Part shown: positions 53,246 through 64,000 of the stretch, in pieces | How the letters are laid out: every line of letters begins with the position of its first letter | Position numbering within the stretch: the stretch's first letter is position 1 | Source of the DNA: Primula veris | Lineage: Eukaryota > Streptophyta > Magnoliopsida > Ericales > Primulaceae | DNA length: 64,000 nt | Direction of reading: 5' to 3' | NCBI GenBank assembly: GCA_963682055.1 | Contig: OY821740.1 | Span: forward strand, 11,184,814 to 11,248,813 | Notes under the pieces: model-generated | Seen by the model: the letters and a program-made list of their open reading frames with translations, nothing else | What the model was told of the DNA's origin: nothing | The model's database searches: none | Program-made: the position numbers and the translations under genes

Positions 53246-54149
53246 TTAAGACACACAGAGAGAGAGAGGTAGATAGAGCGGTGGGAGAGAGAGTATAATT
53301 AATAAAAGTGATATAATTAATGTGTGGAATTAGTGTTGGGTTTGAAAAATGAGGAGACAGTTCCGAATTTATGGTTTGAATTTTTGACAATTTACCCAAA
53401 AAAATATTGGAGGCAAAATATACGCCTTCCAAAATTTTTGACCAATTTTACTGCGTGGGAAAAGCAACGTCACATAACATTTACATGTTTTTTTGATCAT
53501 CATCTTATAAAATTGTTAGTTAGGTAAATATTTAAACATTTAATAAAACAACAATCAACAAAATTTTTTTTACACGAAATATTATTTTCCACGCGACTTA
53601 CACAGTAACATTGGATGCCTCGAAATACCAAAACATATAGTGAATGTCGTTGTAGATCCATTTTAAAATAAACTTGCATATTAAATATAAATAAATAAAC
53701 GAAACAATGATTGCTGAATTTGCTATAATTATATTGTATTTCATATGCTGTAATGTTGAGCGAAACCATATATATGAAATTCCGTATAATACTATATAAT
53801 TATATATATATTTTTATCATTTGTTAAAGGAAAAAACAAATAGTCTAAAAGCCACGAAGGCTAATTAACCCAAAAAACAGCTTTGCAACTGCTGAATGGT
53901 AAACAAACGCAAGGACGTGACAGAATCGAAGAATATGATTTAGGGTTTAGGGTTTATGATTAATTGTAATTAATCATAATAAATGTTTGTAATTAATCAT
54001 AATAAATATTTGTATTGTAAGATCAAAACAACAATTTCATGTGTTATCTAATATGAACGAGTTTTACAAAATTCACTACTTAATTCATGTATAATACATG
54101 TTAACCATTTACATTTCAAAATATAACCTATTTGTATTATTATAAATAT

Positions 54150-54440
54150 CTAATAAAATCGTTCCAATGAATCTCGATCCATCGAAATATAGTCCGATCG
54201 ATCGAAAATGGTCCAAAAAGTTCCAGTGAATCTCGATCCATCGAGCTATAGTCCGATCGATCGAAAATGGTCCAAAAAGTTCAAGTGAATCTCGATCCAT
54301 CGAGATATAGTCCGATCGATCGAAAATGGTCCAAAAAGTTCCAGTGAATCTCGATTGATCGAGATTCAGTCCGATCGATCGAAATTACAGCAGTACATTT
54401 TTTCTCCAGAAATCTCGATCGATCGAGATTCAGTCCGACT
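54150..54440. repeat. 59-bp tandem repeat with CGATCGATCG palindromes
   Basis: The phrase tccgatcgatcgaaa recurs at 54193, 54252, 54311 and 54370 (period 59). Each unit also has a second partial palindrome, ctcgatccatcgag or ctcgatcgatcgag. Inside the CACTA element. Confidence 0.9.
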
Positions 54441-54619
54441 CAAAAAAGTTGCTTTTTGCCTTTTTGAAAACAAATATCAACAAGTAAACACAAAATCAAT
54501 CCCAATATCACATAAAAATTCAAACGTAAACTACGTGTACAGAGTCTATAGACCCTCGCGGTCTATTATTACACTTCAAAATATAGTTTTCATGAAACAA
54601 ACATTAATTAACGTAATTA

Positions 54620-55021
54620 TCACCCTTCATATTCGACTTGGTCCTCGGTAATAACTTGCTCTGCCTCTTCATCATATTTGATTTCCTCCTCTGATTGAAC
54701 TTCACCAATAGGCAGTTCTACAAATAACTCGTTCGGATCGGTAAGTTCAATAGTTATGCCTTCTGCAGTTGAGTTCGTGAAATAACCTTGCAAGTTTGAT
54801 TCGTCATCTTGAAAAGCAACCGGTTGTTCTGTAGTAGCATTTTCTGCCGTTGGTGCTATTTCAACTTTTGCTCTGGCCTTGATGTTGCAAACTACCAACC
54901 AATCATCAAATTTTTCATTTTCTTCAACAGACGGATACGGTATGAAAGTTACTTGACTAGCTTGCAAAGCGAGAATAAATGGTTCATATTTACTCAGTCG
55001 TTTTTCACGATGTACTTCCAC
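54620..55021 (-). pseudogene. CACTA transposase-associated C-terminal fragment
   Basis: 133 residues, starting MEVHREKRLSKYEPFILALQ and then ASQVTFIPYPSVEENEKFDDWLVV, the pattern seen near the C-terminus of plant En/Spm transposase proteins (the DUF4216 region: EPFILA-x-QA-x-QV-x-Y followed by a W-VV motif). The remaining 90 residues are acidic (EVQSEEEIKYDEEAEQVITE). The rest of the transposase is missing, so this is a remnant of an internally deleted element. Confidence 0.6.
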
Positions 55022-55953
55022 AAGTTACATCCATACTAAATTTTATTTCCTGTCATTGATAAGTTACATCTAAATTAATTGTATCTGCTAATTTAAAATA
55101 GTTTATCAATTAATAATTAACAAAAAGGTGAAATAGAAAATTAAGCAACTAACCTTATATATATAAGATCCCACGCTGTGAAAAAATGGTTCGCATAGTG
55201 TAGATCAGTTTTCTGTATATAAAAGAGAAAAAATGCAAGGTTATTAATATTTTTAAGGATGTATAAATGTATCAGTGTCTCTAGACGATTTTTTGGATAA
55301 CACATGTGTCAGAATTATTGTAGCAGTGAGTGGTGGGGAAAATTTGGATTACCATATCAGTTGTTAAAAAAAATTACTACGTCACACTTGTCATAAATTT
55401 GCAACTACCACTTAATCAATTAGTAATTACTAACCGATTTGTTTTATATCAGTTGCTATTTATTAACTGAAAAGACATGTAGCTAATCAGTTGGAATTTG
55501 CCTACTATAGAGTTATTAGTTAATAATCAGTTGGTATTTACTAACAGAATAGCCCATAGTTATTATTCAGTTGCTATATAGCAACTGAAATTGTCTTAGT
55601 TACTAAACATTTGCTATACACCAACTGACAATATTTTAGTTACAAATCAGTTGGTATTGTTTAATAACAAAAGTTTTAGTTGGCATTTCGGTTACAATTC
55701 TTTAACTACCGGATCAGTTGCTAAATAGAGTTACTATTTGGCTGTTTTCGTGTAGTGATAGCACATCTTATAAGTTAAAATTCCCAGTCCATTTGGGACG
55801 AGTGACTATATATTCTCAATCAATTTGATAGTGCCAAGAAGCATAGTAGCAAAGTTGAGTAAAACATATGAAAGGGTTATTTGTTTTGCACTTTCATTAT
55901 CCAGCTTGTAGGTATGGTATGTTCAGGAATACATGGTACTTTATTAATTAAAC

Positions 55954-57008
55954 TGTTAGGACCAGATTTCTGGTCTAAATATTGTTTATTGTCTATTGGT
56001 TTTCACTAAATAAATCCTAACTGTTGTTAAGAACTAAGACAGTATTGACAGGTTTCAAGTACTAGTTGCAACCTCAGTTACAAACTACTAAGTCAGTAGT
56101 GATAGGTTTCAAGTACCAGTTGCAACCTCAGTTGCAACCTAAGTTCCAACCTGCTACTCAGCAGTAATCTGTCTAGTTCTATAAATCTGCATAGCTGTTT
56201 ATTATTAATTACTAACTGTTCTACAGCAAAGATTGATTGTTATCATATTCAGTTATCATTTATTATTAATCTGCATAGACAGTATTGGACCTTATCATAT
56301 TCAGTTAAGATACGTTTAAAGATTGATTGTTATATGGAGTTAAATGTTTCATATGTTTATGGAAAGATATTATCTCTAAAAGATATTATCTTTATATGTT
56401 TCCTTGTTACAGGAAAAGACTAACTCCTACTTTCAAGCTTGTTGCTAAACAGGTATTAAACCAATGATAATTGGAGTCAATCTACGCTGCAGTATCACGT
56501 AATACATGGGAAGATTGATGACCAATCAATAAAGTCAAAAGCAATCAAAAGATATTGAAGATAGAAGATTGTTTTTACTTGCTTATATACTTAGCAACTT
56601 TAGCTTGTAAAAAGTGTGTGTTCTAAATTATAAAGAACCCATTCTTGAGAGAATACATGTGAGCTTTAAAAAGAAAACAATGGTGGGATGCCATTGATTT
56701 ATAAGTGATAGTTATAGAGTAAGAGCAATATAGAGATAGGCAGAAAAACCTAGAGGGAGTCTAAGAGTTTTTCATTAAGACTTGGGTCCTATATTGTAAG
56801 CTTTTTATAATATCATAATCTGGGTAAGTGCCCCGGAGACGTAGCCTAGTTAGGTGAACTCCGTTGTTAAATGTGCGTGTGAATTATTTCAAAGTACATT
56901 TAACTTTAAACTGTTCTGTCCATTTATACACTAGGTTCTAACTGTGGTTGCAACCTCACTTGGAACCTTACTGCAAAACTGCAACTAGAACAGCGGATAG
57001 GAATTTCA
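55954..57008 (+). mobile_element. solo LTR of the copia family (1055 bp)
   Basis: TGTTAGG...AATTTCA, flanked by the perfect duplication TAAAC (55949-55953 and 57009-57013). It aligns with the LTR of the element at 28166 but is shorter by about 200 bp, with many substitutions. It keeps GTTNNAAC clusters at about 56050-56150 and 56935-56965. Confidence 0.88.
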
Positions 57009-57470
57009 TAAACCTTTGTCTTTTTATTTTTTCCCTTGTTATATTTTTGGCTTTTCCTCTTCTGGGTAAGGATTTAAATATTATACTTACCTCTAAGTGT
57101 CTTTTTATTTTATGACACCCTTTATAAATAGGTTATAATCATTTTCTTAAATATTTTAATTTGATTATAATTTGTTTAGAATAGTTATTTGGCATACCTA
57201 ATAATTGCATGCATATCTCTATGCATGATTTTGTGAATTTTGTCAACCCCCACTCCCAAACCCAATTTACGATTTGTGGTTTGACTGTTGGCTAGTAGAA
57301 GGTGTAAAACTGATGCAGAGGAGCTAAATCTCCGATCTTTTTAGAAGCATGTGTGTATCATGCATAAATCAATTTGCTAGAATTCAACATGGAAGAAGGT
57401 TAAAGTTGCATGCAACCAGGAAAATTTCAGGAACTATTTACTGAGGGATGACCAACAAATATATGTAAAA
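57009..57470. other. intergenic; block Y paralogue
   Basis: 57230-57450 matches 16420-16700 (gtgtaaaactgatgca, attcaacatggaagaag). No gene seen. Confidence 0.5.
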
Positions 57471-57479
57471 ATTAATGTT

Positions 57480-58024
57480 TTTCCCATTATCTCAAAAGTC
57501 ATAAAATTAATTCTAACTCATTATTGTGGTCCATAAACACTGCATAAGTTACAAGTCTAATGACTAATGCTAATAAGTGTGTGAGTTGGAAGACTTTAGA
57601 CATTCTCACATAATGAATGGTTGAGATTGATCCTACCTTGATGGACGGTAGAGATCGAAAGTAAACCAAGAGTCTCGGGTCCTCCTCCTACCTATATAAA
57701 GGACACAATACCATCTCAATTTGTGTCAAAACATACACACAAAAACAACACATAAAGTAGTGTAATGATAGGCGAAGGAGGAGAAACTCAAGTCTCCAAC
57801 CCCGGCGATCTACATCCGCCATACGAACCCAATTCTCAAATAGTGCCATTTTAAATTACAGAGCTTACCGTCCTTCCGCATGACTCAAGGTATGTGTTTC
57901 AACACACCCATTACAATTAATATTGTATGATCATCATGTAGGAAAAGATCCTAGTTAATTATGTTAATAACGTATATAACATAATAATATATAAGTTGTA
58001 ATTAGCTTACTTTTGGTATCAGAG
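57480..58024 (+). mobile_element. possible LTR end and primer site of a decayed element
   Basis: TGGTATCAGAGC at 58014-58025 is the tRNA-Met primer core. Upstream lie acctatataaagg (TATA-like, about 57690-57702) and a leader-like stretch, as in a copia LTR. The LTR start is not defined and the sequence before the primer site does not end in CA, so this is tentative. Confidence 0.35.
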
Positions 58025-58025
58025 C

Positions 58026-59415
58026 ATAGGTTATTTTTCTTGTGATGTTCTGTGCAATTTATTTCGGCATAAAAATGGATTATAGTAAAATGTTGGTTTC
58101 ACATGTAATTATGATGTTCTGCTTTGCAACTAACATAATATATTAAGGACATATAGATATTTATATTCTGATTATCGGATGTTACTTTATATGCTCTTGT
58201 ATCATGACTTAAGTTTTCATGATTTTATAAGCTCGAATCAAGGCGAATTACTTGTTTTGATCAACAATTGAACTATAAAAAATGATTAATGTCATCAGTA
58301 CTGTATTTAAGTTTATAACTCCAGAAATTGAGATTTACACACATATATATATATACACACATATTTTTCTCAAGTATATGTGTTTGCATGAATATCATAA
58401 ATGTTTAGTTTTGTGATAACTACATAAATAAGTATGTATGTATCTCATGGCTCAAGATAAAAGGTCCACTACCAATGATCTTTATTAGTAATAAAATCAA
58501 TTTAGTTTAACATATTTATTACAAATGTGGTACATGGAATAATAGTATGATTTTTACAAATGAAATGCATAATATTATTATTACTTCTATATTTTGGGTC
58601 TACCGGAATTTGAAAAGGCTCAAGAATATACTCAAGGTGACCATGAATGTGCTAACTGCCTTACATAATTAAAATTGTTAGCAATCATTATTCTCACACT
58701 TAATAACGTAGGTATATGTTATTGGTTTCCCGTTATTTAATTGGTAATATTAAGTTATCAATGATAAGATGTAAAGGGTGAAGTTAATATGATTTTAACT
58801 CATTTATTGATTGCTTTTATGACATATTAACTTCTTGCAAATGCATATGTTACTACATTTAACTATAGAATGTAAAAGGTTGTATTTATTTATAAGTAAC
58901 GACCTATTTTGTAGTTATGATCATTTACACTACATGATATTTTATTTAAGTATATCGGGTTGCTCAAGCAACATTTGAGGTAATGAATATAGAAAGACAC
59001 GAATAAGAGGTTATGAATATAGTCACTAATGGTATTAAGTTTTTATTATTTCATGGTGGTAACCATTAAACACTATATTAAATGAAGAAGGTTATTATTA
59101 TGTTTAATTGAATTATAAATGTCACTACATATAAATGGTTATCTCCTTATGTAGTAAATTATAAAGGTTTATTTCTATTATTTATTCATTCTTAATAAGA
59201 ATTGCTTGGTTGCCGAATGGTTTTATAAGAAATGTTAATTGTTATCCTTATGCCCGTTAACTTTATTAAATTAACATGTAAGATAAACTGTTAATACTAC
59301 AATTATGTAAATGTAGTTGAAAGGTTACGAAAAAAAGTTTAGACTCACATAAGGTTGGAAAATTATAAATCTTTCCCAAATAGGCTCACCTAGGATGATG
59401 CGATGGCAAGACAAG
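58026..59415. other. AT-rich region without genes
   Basis: No ORF above about 60 codons. It could be the decayed interior of the element suggested by the primer site at 58014. Confidence 0.4.
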
Positions 59416-59420
59416 ACTTC

Positions 59421-61295
59421 TGTAACATCCCGTATTTTTATAAGTAATTTTTATTTAAGATTTAATTTATCCAAAAACGTTTTATTCAAAATTTTACCAA
59501 AAACCGGTCACTCGACTAATTTTTAGCCAAAAACCGAAACTCTTCCGAAAAACTTTATTTTAAAAACCTGTTACTAATTTTACTAATAAAAAGGACCCAA
59601 TAGATTTGTTTCTAAAAATTTGTTATTATTGAGTAGTTTATTAATAATTTTGATTAAAAGTTAGCTTTCAGAACTTTGGGGACCAAATAGTTCGCTTCCA
59701 CAAACTTTCTAAAAATAGTTTTTCTAAACCTAAAATCAGCCCACTTTTCTTTCTTTAAACCTAAAAACCAGCAAAATAGAAGAGAGAAAAGAGAGAAAAA
59801 GGGGGATTCCAAAGCCTAGGAAGAAGAAGAAGAAACCACGCTAGCGGGTTCTTACCGGAAGCATCTCCTCTACGCGCTAAGGTAACGGGGGTTATCCATT
59901 GCGACTAGGCGAGGGTGTATGTTAGGATTTGGTTTTGCGTTTATTAGAAATTGGGGGTTATGCCTTTTTATCTTAATTAGGTTTATAAATTGTAATTGGG
60001 TTTATTTGTTATATGATTTATTCACTTATTTGAATGGGAGAAATTGATGAGTTAGTTATATTAATTTCGGATTAATGAGATTATGGATGGGTTTGCATGT
60101 TTTATGAGTTGATTATGTGATTATATAGTTGTTGATGATTTTGGTTAAATTTATGTTGAATAAAGATGAATTGTAGTTTATACATACAATGTGTTTGTTA
60201 AAATGCCTGAATGGGTTTTTATGTTGTTGGAGTGATTGGCTAGTTGTGAATCTAGCATCTATGATTATGGTTTATGTTGTATTATGTTAAGTGACGTATG
60301 AGATTATGTTATTTGAATAGTATAATATTATTGGCCGATGCCTTAATATTTATACGTATGAGATTGTGTTACTTGAATGATTTTATATTATTGGCCGAGG
60401 CCTTGTGATTTAGCTGTAGTGGCAATGGTCTCTGTCTCTCCCTAATTCCGGGGACAGAAGACGGCCGAGGGGATAGGGAATGACTCGTCTTACGGACTGG
60501 GACGAGTGGCGTTAGAGGTCCCAGTGTGCACTATATTTACTTTTATGTTAGCAATGGTCTATGTCTCTCCCTAATTCCGGGGGCATAAGACGGCCGAAGG
60601 AATAGGGAATGACTCGTCTTACGAACTGGGACGAGTGGGGTGAGAGGTCCAAGTGCGCACTATAAATCTACTTTTATGTTGCAATGGTCTATGTCTCTCC
60701 CTAATTCCGGGGACATAAGATGGCCGAAGAGATAGAGAATGACCTACTTTACGGACTGGGGTAGGTGGTGTGAGAGGTCCATGTATGCTATAGATGTGTG
60801 TAGATGTTATTTAATTTATCGTAGTTGTAGAATGTCATTATATTTCTTTTTATACGTCGATTATCGTAGTTGTAGAATTTGTGAGTTCTTGCATTTAAGG
60901 GATGGAGTGACGGTATTTGTGGTGCCGTCCCGTCTAGTTATGTGCATGGGACTCACCGTTACAATTTTGTATTTCAGGTACAACTTAGGTTGAGGCGTAT
61001 GGTTAAGAGCTTTAGCAAGGCTTCACATGGGTGCGGGCTTTTGCATTCTTTTTTACTTAGATTGTTTTTGAGGTTGTAGCCTACGGGCAAATTCATTCGT
61101 TCGTTATTTTTAGTTTTTTTAAATCCTGTCTTGTAGCCGCGTTTGGCAAACAGTTTATTTTATTCATTTAATTGTTCCATTAGCTTGCAAATGTTTTCTT
61201 TTAAAATTTCAATTTTGTACCAACAGGTTTCTCTTTTCTTTTATTTAAAAAGGTCATGCTTCGATATCCGTGTTTATGGAATTTGGAGCGTGACA
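59421..61295 (+). repeat. 5' LTR (1875 bp) of the right-hand Ty3/gypsy element
   Basis: Aligned by eye with the solo LTR at 25394-27170. It contains three units of about 128 bp at 60420-60785 (gcaatggtctatgtctctcc ... gagaggtcc), as in the solo LTR. Confidence 0.85.
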
Positions 61296-61298
61296 AGT

Positions 61299-61311
61299 TG
61301 GTACAGAGCTA
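61299..61311 (+). promoter_or_regulatory. primer-binding site, tRNA-Met-like
   Basis: TTGGTACAGAGCT resembles TGGTATCAGAGC with one base missing, four bases after the LTR end. Confidence 0.55.
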
Positions 61312-61949
61312 ACTAGGTTCTTGTATACTTTGGGACGATGGGAAGATGGGTAACCATTGGACCAAGATCCAACGTATCATTTTCACAAAACTTTTTCCAA
61401 AAACTTAAACTTTTTCTAAAAACGGGGGGTTGCATTTAGCTTAAGACATGTAGCTAGAAGTTTGTAGTAGTTGATGTAAGGAAAGTCCACATGTGAGGCA
61501 AGTTGGGGACAATGAGGACGCTCGTTGATCCCGGCTCGCCAAACTAGTGGGTAGACCTTTCATCGGTATGTGTGAAGGAATACCTTAGCGATGTGGAATT
61601 CTAGAGTATGCGAGGACGCTCGGGTGCTTTAGGATAACGTATCGTGATGGGTTATCTCTCGCATTTTTGTGTTGATTGTATGCGTGTGTAGATTGTTATA
61701 GTGTGTATGAGGTATATATTTGCATGTCTAGTAGTAGCGAATTATTAGAGTGCGAGAATTGTGAATTTGATGGTTTTATGTAGTGCATCTTTCAAATTAT
61801 TAACTTGTGTGTTAATGGTTATTATATGTGAATGGATGTAGATTGTAATAATGTTGTGGATTAAAATGATGTAGTTGTGTGATATGTTCCATGTAAGGAA
61901 ATTACAAGTGTTTAGAAATTTTGCGTTTTTGTAATATTATTTTCTACAG

Positions 61950-62270
61950 AAGAAAACGATCGGTCGTATGCCTCTTTCGATCGGTCGAATTTCTTCAGAC
62001 CCTACTGGTCAGTTTTTGACCAAAAACGATCGGTCGTTTGCCCAAAACGATCGGTCGAAATTTTTCTGACCTCACTGGAAGAATTTTTACCAAAAACGAT
62101 CGGTCGTTTGCCCAAAACGATCGGTCGAATTTTTTCAGACATCACTTGAAGGAATTTGACCAAAAATGATCGGTCGTTTTCCCAAAACGATCGGTCGAAT
62201 TTTTGGTGACCTCACAGGAATGATTTCGACCTAAAACGATCGGTCGTTTTGTCCAAAACGATCGCTCGTG
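61950..62270 (+). repeat. 70-bp tandem repeat with CGATCGGTCG
   Basis: caaaaacgatcggtcgttt recurs at 62021, 62091, 62161 and 62231 (period 70). Each unit has a second, near-inverse cgatcggtcgaa about 20 bp further on. It lies in the leader between LTR and gag. Confidence 0.9.
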
Positions 62271-62598
62271 TTATGGCAATTTTGCTATTTTTCTCGTTAT
62301 ACTTCAAACGCTTGTAACTTCTTCGTTTTAACTCCGATTCTAGTTCCGCTTAAACCGTTGGCTTCGTTTTTCAGTACTCTATCTTTCTGGGGTTTTGGAA
62401 TTTTCAGTTTCTATTTTTGGAAAAGTCAAAGCGTTATATCGTCGAAATTGAGAATTCGTAAAAATCAGTTATTGAACCTTAGGAAGCTTGATAAAGTGAT
62501 TAACATATAAAACGAGCTTTTATTATGTATAAGTATTAACGTATGAGTAGTAGTGTTGAGAGAGACAACTAAAGTGTTGGTTTAACCTGTTTGTAGTC

Positions 62599-64000
62599 AT
62601 GACTATTACAACAAGGACTAGTAGACGGGGACCAGCTACACGCGAGGGCTCACCACCAACAAGCGGTGCGGCTACCCGAGGTGGAGCAAACGGAAGAGCA
62701 GGAAGAGCCCCAAGGGGGAGGGGAGCAACTCGTGGAAGAAGGACTACTAGAGGTCGTGGGGGGAGAGGTAACACTAATGCCCCAACACCTGAGCAACCCG
62801 AGGCTGAGAATGTGTATGAGGAAGTGAATGTGGAAGAACAAGAGACTTTTGCACCTGAACCGGAAATGGTTAATGCTAATCAAATAATGACCGACCTTCA
62901 AAAGGTGGTGCAAATGATGGTGCAGAATGCACAAGCTGGGAGTTCAAGCAACAATGGATTGCTTAACTTCACCCGATTGGGGGCTCCGACCTTCGATGGG
63001 GTAGGTGAACCATCCATAGCTGAGGGATGGGTGGACGAAATGGAGAAATACTTATTGGCTGCGGGGATAGTAAATGGAGAGCAACGGATGAATATGGCTC
63101 AGTTTCACCTAAAGGGTGAAGCACGGAAGTGGTGGTTGGGGATCGTAGATACTTACGACGTAAGCAACTTCGAATGGAACGAGTTCATCGAATTGTTTAA
63201 TTGACAGTTTCTTCCAGATTCTTATAAGGACGAAATGAGAAGACGTTTTGAGGAGCTATATCAAGGGGGTATGACCGTTCAAGCATACCAACTGCAGTGA
63301 TCTCACTCTCGAGGTATGACCAGAATCGGTTATAGGGGGTGCGGAAAGACGTAGGAGATTCATGAAAGGGTTGAATCCGACCATCTCGTTACAATTGGCA
63401 TCGGCTCGACATGTCAACTATAATGAATTGGTAAAATTAGCCCAAGCTGTGGAAGGAGCTCTACTCCATAACAAGCGAATCTCGGAGAAGTCGAAAACCG
63501 GAAATGCTCCGAGGGAAGATAAAAAGCGGACTTGGGATATGACGAATAATTCGCGATTTCAACAACCGGGAAGAGGAGAGAGGAGTTTTAATCCACCGCC
63601 GACAAACATCATGATAAGGGGAGCGTGTTTCCACTGTGGAGACGCGGGCCATCGACAATTCGAGTGCCCTAGGGTCCAATGTAGGACATGCAACCGAATG
63701 GGACATACGGCAAGGGTTTGTCCCGGGGGACAAGGAAGAATTGACACTAACCGGCCCTTTAACCAACCTAGGTTGCCACCACCACCACCAAGAGGACCAG
63801 GATTCGTACCACCACACCAATTACCTGGGAACCAAGGGGGAGGGTTTCGAGGTAACCACCAAGGAGGGAGAAACCGTGGAAACTACCAAGAAGGCTATCA
63901 AGGCCAGGGAAACCGAGGTAATCATGGGGGAAATCGAGGACCGCCAGGAAACCCACCAGTTCAAGCTCATCTATTTGCCTTGCCACAGTTGCCAAACCAA
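62599..64000 (+). pseudogene. gag: Ty3/gypsy gag, broken, running off the window
   Basis: ATG 62599 starts an Arg/Gly-rich N-terminus (RGRGATRGRRTTRGRGGRGN), followed by the gag core with LGAPTFDGVGEPSIAEGWVD, EARKWWLG and FEWNEFIELF. A TGA at 63202-63204 stops it; the same frame continues for some 30 codons, to a second TGA near 63298-63300. After further small shifts a frame opens at about 63362 and stays open to the window end. That part carries two zinc knuckles in tandem (CFHCGDAGHRQFEC and CRTCNRMGHTARVC) and a Pro/Gly/Asn/Gln-rich stretch. Gag would coat the element RNA; this copy cannot make it whole. Protease and pol would follow to the right of the window. Confidence 0.85.

Larger units (their letters stand above)
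51016..55757. mobile_element. CACTA (En/Spm-type) transposon, non-autonomous, 4742 bp
   Basis: The left end CACTACAAGAAAACAGCCAA and the right end ...ttggctgttttcgtgtagtg are inverted repeats of about 28 bp, flanked by the 3-bp duplication ATA (51013-51015 and 55758-55760). Both subterminal zones carry many short repeats (cagttagtaaatagcaact and its inverse) at about 51040-51470 and 55340-55740, as in CACTA elements, where they bind the transposase partner. No TNP2-type transposase ORF is present; only two short frames remain, so it needs help from an autonomous copy. Confidence 0.92.
59421..64000 (+). mobile_element. Ty3/gypsy element, 5' part, running off the right edge
   Basis: 5' LTR 59421-61295, primer-like site at 61299, repeat-rich leader, and gag from 62599. 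The long LTR with TGTAACATCCCG start and GCGTGACA end suggests a chromovirus (Tekay/Del-like), but pol is outside the window. Gag is broken. The presumed target copy on the left is ACTTC (59416-59420). Confidence 0.8.

Noticed and set aside
53181..53432. 83-aa minus-strand frame ending in Y/I repeats
   Set aside because: Translation of an AT-rich microsatellite.

Overview
This is a repeat-rich, AT-rich plant nuclear window, most likely from a eudicot. The evidence is LTR retrotransposons of several plant lineages, a 5S-carrying Cassandra TRIM, CACTA, hAT and Stowaway elements, LINEs, and a plant neprosin gene with seven phase-0 exons. I cannot name the species.

1-15529: one minus-strand Ty3/gypsy element of the Tat type. 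It has a tRNA-Asp-type primer site, two RNase H domains and a 5' LTR at 14906-15529; its 3' LTR lies off the left edge. Gag-pol (8893-14826) is broken by stops and frameshifts. About 9 kb between pol and the missing 3' LTR carries genes on the OPPOSITE (+) strand: four small coiled-coil ORFs, three of them with their own TATA box, and a spliced gene with a 'putative gypsy type transposon' domain (4010-6503), followed by two more exon-like ORFs (6705-8098).

15530-25083: a segmentally duplicated block with a PEPKR1-like kinase pseudogene and a complete 389-codon neprosin-family gene on the minus strand (seven exons, 25083 down to 19838). Its last intron is filled with small DNA transposons. Broken neprosin pieces at 44818-45192, 49640-49760 and 50729-50782, with flanking paralogous blocks at 38440-41700 and 46480-49140, show a decayed tandem array.

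25394-38432: a solo LTR (target duplication AGACT), then a complete and very young Ty1/copia element of SIRE-like layout (28166-38432, GACTC duplication, LTRs differing at one base by my reading). It has an uninterrupted 1662-aa gag-pol and a second, sense-strand 428-aa ORF. A 12-nt-period motif, GTTNNAAC-NNNN, recurs in its LTRs, inside gag-pol, in the spacer and directly in front of the second ORF; it is also kept in a divergent solo LTR at 55954-57008. This is the strongest unexplained signal in the window.

38433-51015: paralogous blocks with later insertions that can be dated against one another: two 5'-truncated LINEs and a short third one with target duplications, a complete Cassandra TRIM, a hAT-type element, and twin CACTA-type MITEs.

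51016-64000: a 4.7-kb non-autonomous CACTA element (ATA duplication), a solo copia LTR, a poorly preserved region with a possible primer site, and the 5' part of a Ty3/gypsy element (LTR 59421-61295, repeat-rich leader, broken gag) that runs off the right edge. Its LTR belongs to the same family as the solo LTR at 25394-27170. All comparisons were made by eye; no searches were run.
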